Notes under the pieces: generated by a model
What the model was told of the DNA's origin: nothing
Database searches by the model: none
What the model saw: the letters and a program-made list of their open reading frames with translations, nothing else
Source of the DNA: DASRHD01 sp035485575
Lineage (GTDB): Bacteria > Verrucomicrobiota > Verrucomicrobiia > Opitutales > Opitutaceae
Direction: 5' to 3'
Assembly: GCA_035485575.1 (NCBI GenBank)
Contig: DATHNW010000008.1
Coordinates: 124,001 to 188,000 of the forward strand
DNA length: 64,000 bases
Position numbers and translations under genes: made by a program
In this document: positions 1 to 6,611 of the stretch, piece by piece
How positions within the stretch are numbered: position 1 is the first letter of the stretch
Layout: every line of letters begins with the position of its first letter

Positions 1-808
1 TGGTGCCGATGCAGCAGCCATAGATCATGAAAGCAGAGAACTTCCAGCGCTCAGCGGCGCCACCGGTGGGGATCGTCGCTGTGGTATCCATGAACACCAT
101 CTGGAAAAGGAAAAGTGCAAATGCGGCAGTGTCATACCCGGCGCCTTTGAGGAGGAAACCTTTCCAGCCCAGAAGGCCGATGAAATGTCCGCCGAGCATA
201 AAGCCCAGCTCATGATTCAATCCGGTATAACCACCCATCGTGCTGATGGCGCTGTTACACGGAGTCATCGGGTCGGTCATGCCACCGAACATGAAGGCGA
301 AGCCGCACAGGTAGAAACCAAGCATGCCCATGGGATAGATCATGAAATTCATCGCCATGGTGTGGCCGGCGTTCTTCGCCCGGCACAGGCCCGTCTCGAC
401 CAGCGCGAAACCCGCTTGCATGAACATGACGAGGAAACCGGTGACCAGCGTCCACGTGAAGTTGATGGCAACACGATTGTGGCCGACGGCATCAGCCAGC
501 TTGACCGCGAGGGGTTCAACCTTTGATTGGGCCACAAAATCGTCATAGGCCTTCTTGGCATCGTCGTGGGCCTTCACTTTGGCTGGGTCTTTCTTGTCGT
601 CGTCGCTCAGATCCGCAGGCGCACTGACAAGGAAGGGGCCAGCCGGTGATTGGGCGTCAACCGCCATACCCGTGGCCCCACCATTTGGATCGGGTTGACT
701 GAGATCGCGGCCATCGGCGAGAAGCCGTGCCGTGCTTGAGCTGCAAAGAAGCGCCGCTCCAAGGAGCGCCGCGCGAAGCCATTTCGAGCCTTTGGATTGG
801 ATGGTCAT
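1..808 (-). CDS. amt: Ammonium transporter (Amt family), 3' end cut by window edge
   Basis: Integral-membrane ammonium channel of the Amt/Rh family. About 269 codons are present and the C-terminal half lies outside the window. The protein begins with a cleavable-looking signal sequence, then about 90 residues rich in Asp and Lys, then the first canonical Amt helix (VTGFLVMFMQAGFALVETG) and later FQMVFMDTTATIPTG and AERWKFSAF, which are family signatures. I chose the ATG at 808 because it opens directly into the signal peptide. No good Shine-Dalgarno is visible, but a sigma-54 promoter lies 79 bases upstream. No glnK is seen upstream; one may lie downstream, outside the window. Confidence 0.93.
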   Translation of the reverse strand, partial: MTIQSKGSKWLRAALLGAALLCSSSTARLLADGRDLSQPDPNGGATGMAVDAQSPAGPFLVSAPADLSDDDKKDPAKVKAHDDAKKAYDDFVAQSKVEPLAVKLADAVGHNRVAINFTWTLVTGFLVMFMQAGFALVETGLCRAKNAGHTMAMNFMIYPMGMLGFYLCGFAFMFGGMTDPMTPCNSAISTMGGYTGLNHELGFMLGGHFIGLLGWKGFLLKGAGYDTAAFALFLFQMVFMDTTATIPTGGAAERWKFSAFMIYGCCIGT

Positions 809-886
809 AAGAAAAGGGGATTCCGGAACTTCTGGTTAAGGACTGCCAAGCTAAGCTAAGAAATGCCGGGGCCCGTCTGCCTATTT

Positions 887-902
887 AGCAATAGCAGTGC
901 CA
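887..902 (-). promoter_or_regulatory. Sigma-54 (-24/-12) promoter of amt
   Basis: Read on the minus strand the site is TGGCACTGCTATTGCT. It matches the RpoN consensus TGGCAC-N5-TTGCW at every fixed base and has the diagnostic GG-N10-GC spacing. It points at amt and predicts a leader of roughly 70 nt. The position fits nitrogen-controlled transcription by RpoN with an NtrC-type activator. I did not find a convincing NtrC palindrome upstream. Confidence 0.8.
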
Positions 903-1030
903 TTTAATATTAATTTAATATTAAATGATATATATTTAATTTTAATTTTATATATACAAATTTTAATGCGAATTTACTCATGCTGAAAATTACCCATCAA
1001 TGCCATGTAAGTGATTGCATTAAAGTATGA
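903..1030. other. AT-rich intergenic stretch upstream of the amt promoter
   Basis: About 100 bases of almost pure A/T (runs of TTTAATATT and TATATATTTAATTTT), in sharp contrast to the GC-rich surroundings. It lies where an enhancer-bound activator and DNA-bending proteins would act on the sigma-54 promoter, so an upstream activating region is plausible. No gene was found between 809 and 1159. Confidence 0.45.
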
Positions 1031-1159
1031 TGGAGAACGATACGCATTGGATCTCGACGCTTGCAGGCGGCGTGCCGACAACCGGGCTGCAAGCGGTTCA
1101 TTAACTGCTTTCTTTATGCCCGGCCTGCGTGGAGGGCTCTTTTGTATTTAGCAGGTTGA

Positions 1160-1357
1160 TATCCGTACCGTGCCGTCAGTCTTGGCGCCGTGTTTTTCGG
1201 CGCGATGACCTACCTCGGCAACGGCCTCAACTTCATGGTGAAGTCCATCGCGCACGATGCCGGCGTGCACACGCCGAGCTTCTTCGGCTACATCCTGAAA
1301 TACAGCCTGCCGATTTTGCTGCCGATCCTGGCGCTCGTCGGGTGGTTGTTTTTGTAG
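1160..1357 (+). pseudogene. 3' remnant of an NhaD-type sodium/proton antiporter gene
   Basis: The frame ending at TAG 1355-1357 reads AVSLGAVFFGAMTYLGNG, then LNFMVKSIAHDAGV and PSFFGYILKYSLPILLP. This is the typical last 55-60 residues of NhaD/ArsB-like antiporters. The frame is closed by a stop at 1157-1159, there is no start, and the several hundred upstream codons are missing. It is therefore a gene fragment left by a deletion or rearrangement. Another longer frame overlaps it here but has no recognisable content. Confidence 0.75.
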
Positions 1358-1373
1358 ACGCGACCGGAGCGCG

Positions 1374-1799
1374 CTACGAATTCACGGTCGGCACGTCGGT
1401 GTCGAATTTGCCGCTCAGCAGGTCTTCCCGCGCCTGGGCGGCGAGTTTGCCGTAGTTGGTGCGAATGCGCAGGAGTTCCTTTTCATCCAGTTCCTCGAGG
1501 TCGAGCAGGGCGTTGTGCGCCCCCTCCAATGCGCGGATCAGCTCGTCGAGCTTGATCTGGATGGCGCAGGAATCCCGGTTTTGCGTGTTCTGGATGAGAA
1601 AAACCATCAGGAAGGTCGCGAGCGAGGTGGCGGTGTTGATGACCAGCTGCCAGGTGTCGCTGTAATGGAACAGCGGACCGGTCAGCGCCCAGGCGATGAT
1701 CACGAGGGTCGCCAGGCCAAAGGCGGCGGGCCGGCCGGTCATATAGGCGGTTCTTTGGGCAAAGCGGCCGAAATTTGAGGCTGGTTTGATGGGATTCAT
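1374..1799 (-). CDS. Low-affinity iron permease family membrane protein
   Basis: 141 residues with two hydrophobic segments (about 22-45 and 52-72) followed by a soluble helical tail. The stretches ALTGPLFHYSDTWQLVINT and FLMVFLIQNTQNRD are the signature of the Fet4-like iron permease family (PF04120). Bacterial members are short and their transport role is not well established. An in-frame ATG further up would add 66 residues with no family similarity, so I used the ATG at 1799. No clear Shine-Dalgarno. Confidence 0.8.
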   Translation of the reverse strand: MNPIKPASNFGRFAQRTAYMTGRPAAFGLATLVIIAWALTGPLFHYSDTWQLVINTATSLATFLMVFLIQNTQNRDSCAIQIKLDELIRALEGAHNALLDLEELDEKELLRIRTNYGKLAAQAREDLLSGKFDTDVPTVNS

Positions 1800-1932
1800 G
1801 GGATGGGTCACCCGATGGTATATCGATGAGACCCGTGGTTCCATGAAAAAGGGGGCAATCCGGCCAAAACCGTCTGGCCGGGCCGAAAGAAGCGCAGCCC
1901 TTATGAAAAACATCCCGGCCGGTTCGGCGGCC

Positions 1933-2631
1933 TCACTTCGGCTCGGGCATTTTTTGGGCCAGCAACGAGAGAAAGTCGTCGTCCGGAGCCGATCCATGCG
2001 CTTGGGCGCTTTTCACTTTCTCCCAGGCGCCGGCATAATCGCCCATCCAGTATTTTGCGGTCGCCCAGCTGTCGTAGATGTAACCAAGGGCTTCGCCGTT
2101 CGTGATGGCTTCCTCGTAATAGGACTCGGATTCGGCGATGAAGGCCGCGCGCTGGTCGGGTGGCAGATCCTTGGTCTCGACAATGCGGAGCGCGGCGGCC
2201 CGCCCGAGGTCCGCCAGGAAACTGGGATCGCGAAAGCCCAGCTTGTAGGCGCGCATCCCCATGTCGTAAGCGCCCAACGCCGAGCCGCGGTCATGCAATA
2301 TGGCACCGAAGCCCCAATAGACCGCAGGGTTGTTCGGATCGAGCAGCCAGGCTTGGTTGAAGCGTCGCATGGCTGTTTCCAGATCCTTGTGATGATAGGA
2401 GGCGAAGGCCTCGTCGACCCAGCGCTTCGCGGCTTTTTCGCGTCCGCCGAAAGCGGCCGACGTGCTTTCGACAAAGGCGTCGTCCGCCTTTTTCAGTTCC
2501 GGCACCGATTGCCGGTCCACGCCGCCGTACATCGGCGCCTGGTCAATCGGGAGAGGCTGCAGGTCGCTCTGCGGGGCGACGCAGCCGGAAAACAACAGCG
2601 CAAACAGAAAAACTGAAGAGCGATGCTTCAT
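1933..2631 (-). CDS. TPR-containing lipoprotein
   Basis: 232 residues. The N-terminus MKHRSSVFLFALLFSGC is a lipoprotein signal with lipobox LFSGC, so the mature protein should be membrane anchored through Cys17. The body carries tetratricopeptide-like helices: an AFASYHHKDLETAMRRFNQA unit followed by WLLDPNNPAVYWGFGAI, and a later WATAKYWMGDYAGAWEKV unit. TPR proteins usually mediate protein contacts; no specific partner can be named. An upstream in-frame start would add nine residues and bury the signal, so it was rejected. Confidence 0.8.
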   Translation of the reverse strand: MKHRSSVFLFALLFSGCVAPQSDLQPLPIDQAPMYGGVDRQSVPELKKADDAFVESTSAAFGGREKAAKRWVDEAFASYHHKDLETAMRRFNQAWLLDPNNPAVYWGFGAILHDRGSALGAYDMGMRAYKLGFRDPSFLADLGRAAALRIVETKDLPPDQRAAFIAESESYYEEAITNGEALGYIYDSWATAKYWMGDYAGAWEKVKSAQAHGSAPDDDFLSLLAQKMPEPK

Positions 2632-2727
2632 GGGGATGGCCCAACAGTAGGGCTGCATCGCGCGACGACAAGCCTGTGTAAGCGGGTTTTCTGTCAGTAA
2701 CTTGCAAGGCGCTGGAAGAAATTTCAG

Positions 2728-2792
2728 TCCGTTCGCGTCCGGTTCACGCCATCGGAGCGGCTTTGGCGAACAAACTGGCGGCTGGTCAGGCC
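2728..2792 (-). repeat. Degenerate attC-like site downstream of the SRPBCC cassette
   Basis: The sequence CTGGCGGCTGGTcAGGCC at 2775-2792 closely matches the right end of the intact attC-like site at 3281-3369 (CTGGCGGCTGGTtCGGCC). The opposite arm is eroded, and only a weak GTTCGCC/GGCGTGAAC pairing remains in the middle. It sits immediately after the stop of the SRPBCC gene, where a cassette recombination site belongs. Confidence 0.4.
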
Positions 2793-2795
2793 GAA

Positions 2796-3227
2796 TCAGG
2801 CTTTCGGCTCTGCCAGTTTGACGAGCGACTTCAATACCTCTGGAAAATCAGAAGAAACGGCCGGCCCGACCTCGTTGCAACCGGATCCAATCGCCTCCAC
2901 AGCATAGGTCACTCGCGTGCGCTGTGAACCCAGTCGATCGATTCGATGAGCGACAATGACAACCAGCTCACCTACGCGCGTCTCATCTACAAACGCTTCG
3001 TTCTCCCGGACTTCAATCAAGCGGGTCAACAAAGGCTCTTGTCCGGGCGGGGTCATGAGGAACTCAGTCCCGACGGCAAACGGTCCTCTCATCTCAATCT
3101 GCTCGATCCCTGCATTCCACTTTTTCCATCCGGGCACATCGCTGAAAATGCGCCAGATTGCTTCCGGGGACACTGAAGTCTCGATGCTGTACTCGCAGCA
3201 CCATTTGTCTTCTCGATGGGTTTTCAT
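2796..3227 (-). CDS. SRPBCC/START-like ligand-binding domain protein, cassette-type gene
   Basis: 143 residues with the layout of polyketide cyclase/START-like (SRPBCC) proteins: an N-terminal strand, then SPEAIWRIFSDVPGWKKWNAG, then GPFAVGTEFLMTP. Such domains bind small hydrophobic ligands; the ligand is unknown. The gene lies between two attC-like repeats on the same strand as two further small genes. The ATG at 3227 was preferred because the 29 codons before it run into the repeat at 3281-3369. Confidence 0.75.
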   Translation of the reverse strand: MKTHREDKWCCEYSIETSVSPEAIWRIFSDVPGWKKWNAGIEQIEMRGPFAVGTEFLMTPPGQEPLLTRLIEVRENEAFVDETRVGELVVIVAHRIDRLGSQRTRVTYAVEAIGSGCNEVGPAVSSDFPEVLKSLVKLAEPKA

Positions 3228-3280
3228 GGACCGATAGCCTACCAGGCGCGTGTGACAGCGGTATGTCAGGAGATACTTCA

Positions 3281-3369
3281 GGCCGAACGTTAAAGATGAC
3301 CCACGCGAGGACAAGCGTAGTGAAAACGGCGCCGGCCGGTCCGCGTTGGGTCTGGCGGCTGGTTCGGCC
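3281..3369 (-). repeat. attC-like recombination site (copy A)
   Basis: On the minus strand the site has outer arms GGCCGAAC and GTTCGGCC. Inner arms are GACCCAACGCGGAC and GTCCTCGCGTGGGTC, which pair apart from single-base bulges, around a variable loop of about 25 nt. The left inner arm has one extra A, as the extrahelical base of integron attC sites does. The 9-nt spacers (CAGCCGCCA and ATCTTTAAC) match those of copy B. The outer core differs from the RYYYAAC/GTTRRRY consensus at one compensated position. Confidence 0.65.
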
Positions 3370-3372
3370 TTC

Positions 3373-3762
3373 TCATTTTTCGAGGTTGGTGCATTCCTTG
3401 AATGTCTTTTCGTTCAGTTCTCTGACTCTGGCCTCGTACTTCTTGGTTGATTCCAAGCCGACGACCCAAAGTCGGGTTGTCGTCGTGGAGACGCGCTCGA
3501 TATACTCGCCTGCCTTCGTTTTGTATCGACAGCTGACCTGAGATACTGTCGTGCCAAACTTCACAAACGGGAGCCAACGAGTCGCTGGATATTGGACTGA
3601 GTCCACCCTTGCATAGCAGTCGCCTTTACTGGCCGCGCGCGTGTTGTCGTTGGTCGTCGAGATAAGGCGTGAATAGGACAGATTCACAATCCCCGTCTGT
3701 TCGAGGAGCGCTAATGCGACGACTAGGGCTATGCCAGTCAGCCAAACTCTCTGTCTTTTCAT
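3373..3762 (-). CDS. Unknown small exported or membrane-anchored protein, cassette-type gene
   Basis: 129 residues that I do not recognise. Residues 6-22 form one hydrophobic segment (WLTGIALVVALALLEQ), a signal peptide or anchor, followed by a polar domain with two Cys in the middle and a third near the C-terminus. The gene is bounded by attC-like copies A and B and has the same orientation as both neighbours. Its GC content looks lower than the chromosome around it, as is common in integron cassettes. Confidence 0.6.
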   Translation of the reverse strand: MKRQRVWLTGIALVVALALLEQTGIVNLSYSRLISTTNDNTRAASKGDCYARVDSVQYPATRWLPFVKFGTTVSQVSCRYKTKAGEYIERVSTTTTRLWVVGLESTKKYEARVRELNEKTFKECTNLEK

Positions 3763-3793
3763 AGGTCGTTAATGCCAGGAAACAGCCATTTTT

Positions 3794-3854
3794 GCCGAAC
3801 GTTCAAGATGAGCCACGGCCGCTCGGGGCCGTTGGCTCTGGCGTCTGGTTCGGC
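3794..3854 (-). repeat. attC-like recombination site (copy B)
   Basis: A 61-bp imperfect palindrome. Outer arms are GCCGAAC and GTTCGGC. Inner arms on the minus strand are GAGCCAACGGCC and GGCCGTGGCTC, complementary except for one extra A in the left arm, with a loop of about six bases. Size, two-pair symmetry and the single extrahelical base all fit a short integron attC site oriented with the minus-strand genes. The spacer sequences match copy A, so these are members of one family. Confidence 0.7.
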
Positions 3855-4360
3855 TTCTTTTTCCTGTAAAGAATATGACGTCTAAGATTGCTGCCTGCGG
3901 GAACCTCAGGGTGGTCAAAATCTCCCTGATAATCTCGCTCAAAACCAAGACGCTCTATCAGACGAATAGACCTAAGATTTGATGGTGTCGTGAACGAGAC
4001 GATCTCTTCAAGGTCAGCCTTCGAGAATCCGTAGTCGATCGCTTTACTGGCGGCTTCATATGCAATGCCGCGCCCCCAAAACTCTTTTCGCAGGCGCCAT
4101 AGCACCTCTGTGCAGGGCGAAAATGGCAGATGCCATTCGGGGACATGCAATCCGACCATTCCAGCGAAGATGCCATCGACTTCTACCGCCCAGACTCCCC
4201 AGCCACGCTGAGTAATTTCTTTTCGTATGTGACCAAAGACATCCAAAGATTCGCTTCGCGTCATCGGTAATAAGTAACGCACGACTTCTGGATCGGAGTT
4301 CATCTCCGCGAACGACTCAAAGTCCGTTTCCTTCCACTGACGTAGCATCACTGCATTCAT
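3803..4360 (-). CDS. GNAT N-acetyltransferase (RimJ/RimL-like), cassette-type gene
   Basis: 185 residues. The fold of GNAT acetyltransferases is visible: LRQWKETDFESFAEM at the start, then WRLRKEFWGRGIAYEAASKA, where the acetyl-CoA pyrophosphate loop lies (consensus Q/RxxGxG/A), and NLRSIRLIERLGFERD near the end. The substrate is unknown. The last 16 residues (PNQTPEPTAPSGRGSS) are encoded by attC copy B itself, so the gene reads into the repeat. The start lies 5 bases from the half-site at 4366-4372. Confidence 0.85.
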   Translation of the reverse strand: MNAVMLRQWKETDFESFAEMNSDPEVVRYLLPMTRSESLDVFGHIRKEITQRGWGVWAVEVDGIFAGMVGLHVPEWHLPFSPCTEVLWRLRKEFWGRGIAYEAASKAIDYGFSKADLEEIVSFTTPSNLRSIRLIERLGFERDYQGDFDHPEVPAGSNLRRHILYRKKKPNQTPEPTAPSGRGSS

Positions 4361-4365
4361 TTTTT

Positions 4366-4372
4366 GCCGAAC
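4366..4372 (-). repeat. attC-like core half-site
   Basis: GCCGAAC (GTTCGGC on the minus strand) followed by the same TTTTT/AAAAA run that follows copy B. It lies just before the start of the acetyltransferase gene, where the upstream attC or attI of the cassette should end. The opposite arm is missing and a MITE-like element starts about 20 bases further on. Confidence 0.4.
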
Positions 4373-4392
4373 AGTGTTATTCGGACTCGTGG

Positions 4393-4545
4393 TTGAGTAA
4401 GGCTTTACCGGGGAATCGGATTTCTTGCCAATCGGGCAAAAGTATCATCGAGGGAAAGAGTTAATCCTGGTTTGATCTATTGCGTCCGATGATTGGGTAA
4501 GGCTTTTGGGGTGACAGGGCGTTCCGGTAAAAGCCTTACTCAAAA
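4393..4545. mobile_element. MITE-like element with terminal inverted repeats
   Basis: The left end TTGAGTAAGGCTTTACCGG at 4393-4411 recurs inverted at 4524-4543 as CCGGTAAAAGCCTTACTCAA. A third partial copy (GGGTAAGGCTTTT) lies inside, next to the right end. The pentamer CGTGG flanks both sides (4388-4392 and 4546-4550) and could be a target duplication. There is no coding capacity. Alternatively the internal GTAAGGCTTTT/AAAAGCCTTAC hairpin acts as a terminator for mscL, but it lacks a T run. Confidence 0.45.
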
Positions 4546-4559
4546 CGTGGCAACCGGCA

Positions 4560-4994
4560 CTACTTCTGATTCTTCAGCAGATCGCGGATTTCCTCGAGCA
4601 GCAGTTCCGAGCGCGGCGGCGCAGCCGGGGGAGGGGGCGCGGCGGCCTGCTGGCGGCGCAGCCGGTTGATCAATTTCACGACAAGAAAAATCGCCCACGC
4701 GACGATGATGAAATTGATGAAGGCGTTGATGAAGACGCCGAAATTAAGCGTGACTGCGCCCGCGGTCTTGGCGGCCGCGAGCGACGCATAGGGCGCCTGC
4801 GCCTTCGTGCCTTCTTTCAGCACGACGAAGAGGTTGCTGAAATCGACTCCGCCGATCAGCAGGCCGACGGGCGGCATGATCACATCGTTCACCAGCGAGG
4901 TGACGATGCCGCCGAAGGCACCGCCGATGATCACGCCGACGGCGAGATCGACAACGTTTCCCTTGATCGCAAATTCCTTGAATTCCTTGAACAT
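4560..4994 (-). CDS. mscL: Large-conductance mechanosensitive channel MscL
   Basis: 144 residues, the usual MscL length. The pore protein opens under membrane tension to release solutes during osmotic downshock. MFKEFKEFAIKGNVVDLAVGV and the following VIIGGAFGGIVTSLVND form the amphipathic helix and pore-lining TM1. NFGVFINAFINFIIVAWAIF is TM2, and the C-terminal helix has a Pro/Ala linker then ELLLEEIRDLL. The start at 4994 is fixed by an AGGAG Shine-Dalgarno six bases upstream. A longer in-frame ORF reaching 5207 has no family similarity before this start. Confidence 0.96.
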   Translation of the reverse strand: MFKEFKEFAIKGNVVDLAVGVIIGGAFGGIVTSLVNDVIMPPVGLLIGGVDFSNLFVVLKEGTKAQAPYASLAAAKTAGAVTLNFGVFINAFINFIIVAWAIFLVVKLINRLRRQQAAAPPPPAAPPRSELLLEEIRDLLKNQK

Positions 4995-5225
4995 GGCGGC
5001 TCCTGTTTTGTGAGTGGTTGCGCGTGGAAAAATGCCGGCGCGCTGTCCGCGAATTTTTCCGCGCAGCGGGTCAGATGCGAGCAAATTAAGCGGAGGAAAT
5101 GAAGCTTCCGGCCGGACGCGGATTTCCCCCGCACTGGAACCGTCCCGGGCTTTGCCTGTCCAGCGACCCGTGGCCGGAGTTGGTTGCGACCAATCCTCCA
5201 GGGCCACGGGAAAACGGGAACACTT

Positions 5226-6563
5226 ATGAAAAAAAACCTCTGCCTTTTATTGTTCTTCAATCTTGCCGTGGCGTGGCCGTTCCAGGAGGCCGCCGCCCGC
5301 CCGGCGCGCGCCGGAGCTGCGGTTTCCGCTCTTTCCTCCTCTATCATCAGCGCTGGAAATTATGTGAATTTGCTGGATGGCCTCGCGTATCCGTACCAAT
5401 TGCAGCAGCTCAGCGAAGCTGGCGGGCGCACCACCTGCGCGATCTGGTTTCCACCCAGCGCCTCCGGGGGAATGCGGCCGGCCGTGCTCATCACGGAGCC
5501 TTATGCGGGAGTCAATTGGAGCAGCGATCCGGTGGACGAGGCCTGGACGGCGCGCTTTAATCCCAGCCAATCGGTTTACCCCGATGTCAACGGCCCCTTG
5601 GTCAACTCCACCAGCGGCCCCATCATGTACACGCTGTGGACGCCGGAATCCGTGCCCGAGGAGGGTCTCGTCTGCCTCAGCCACGGCATGGGCGTACTGC
5701 TGGTTTTCGAGCGTTTTTATGCCGGTGGGACGATCGCCGACAACGTGAAGGATACCACCCTGGGGCTGGAGTTCCTCCATGAGCAGAGTGGAGTCGATCC
5801 CAATCGCCTCGGCATTTTTGGAATATCCTGGGGCGGCTTTGAAGCCATTTACGGAGCGGCCAACGCGCCGGCGGGCGCCGTGCCGGTGGTGGGCGTGGCC
5901 TCGTCGCCCCCTTCCGATCTGGGCCAGCTTTATCACTATGCCACCCAGGGTCTTTTCAGCCTGATCCAGGACCAGGGCCTGCTTGCCCAGCGGTTATCGT
6001 TTTATGATCCTTATGTCCGCCGGATCATCGCCGGAACGGTGACTTCCATTTCGCCGTTGAATTTGGATTTTTCAGCCTATGGCCTGGATTTTCTCCGGGC
6101 CAACCTGAAGACAAAATTCCTGGTGCTGCACGATCAATGGGACACGATGGTTCCCGTTCAACAGTCCCTCGCCCTGGCGGCCGCGCTGCCGGGCCAGGTG
6201 CAGGGGCTTTGGTACCCGCATGTCGGCGCCATCGATTACAATACGCTTCCGCTGTCACATGGGCCGGTCAGCCCGGGGTTGTCTGAGGGAAGCACGGCGG
6301 TCTTTACCTGCCTCTATCTGTTGGAGCGTCTTCTGCCCTCCGACACGGCGATTCATATTCCTTATCATTCGTCCGAGCTGGCTGGTTTTTTTGCCTACAT
6401 GCGGGACATGCAGAAGCAGGGCCAGGACATCAGCTCGCTGGGGCCGAGGCTGAATGACCTGGCGGATCCGCGGATCACGATGGTCGACCTCGATGCCGCC
6501 CCCGGCCAGCCCGCTTTTGTCTCCGGGGCCTACTGGGCGAATTATTTTCTGAGCCTGCCTTAG
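5226..6563 (+). CDS. Secreted alpha/beta hydrolase (dienelactone/prolyl-oligopeptidase-like)
   Basis: 445 residues. MKKNLCLLLFFNLAVAW is a signal peptide, so the enzyme is exported. The core holds a nucleophile elbow GISWGG preceded by GVDPNRLGIFG. A likely acid lies in FLVLHDQWDTMVP, and a candidate catalytic His follows in LWYPHVGAID or LSHGP. This is the order Ser-Asp-His of the fold. Substrate is unknown; esterase or peptidase activity are both possible. The ATG at 5226 opens the signal peptide; an upstream in-frame ATG at 5184 adds only polar residues. Confidence 0.78.
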   Translation: MKKNLCLLLFFNLAVAWPFQEAAARPARAGAAVSALSSSIISAGNYVNLLDGLAYPYQLQQLSEAGGRTTCAIWFPPSASGGMRPAVLITEPYAGVNWSSDPVDEAWTARFNPSQSVYPDVNGPLVNSTSGPIMYTLWTPESVPEEGLVCLSHGMGVLLVFERFYAGGTIADNVKDTTLGLEFLHEQSGVDPNRLGIFGISWGGFEAIYGAANAPAGAVPVVGVASSPPSDLGQLYHYATQGLFSLIQDQGLLAQRLSFYDPYVRRIIAGTVTSISPLNLDFSAYGLDFLRANLKTKFLVLHDQWDTMVPVQQSLALAAALPGQVQGLWYPHVGAIDYNTLPLSHGPVSPGLSEGSTAVFTCLYLLERLLPSDTAIHIPYHSSELAGFFAYMRDMQKQGQDISSLGPRLNDLADPRITMVDLDAAPGQPAFVSGAYWANYFLSLP

Positions 6564-6611
6564 CTGGGAAAGCCGGCGGCCGGCGCGCACCTGGCCAGCG
6601 GCATGCTTTGG

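Noticed and set aside
1933..2616. Long plus-strand ORF (276 residues) opposite the TPR lipoprotein gene
   Set aside because: It is a GC-driven shadow; the minus strand has a lipobox and TPR helices, and the plus product has no recognisable pattern.
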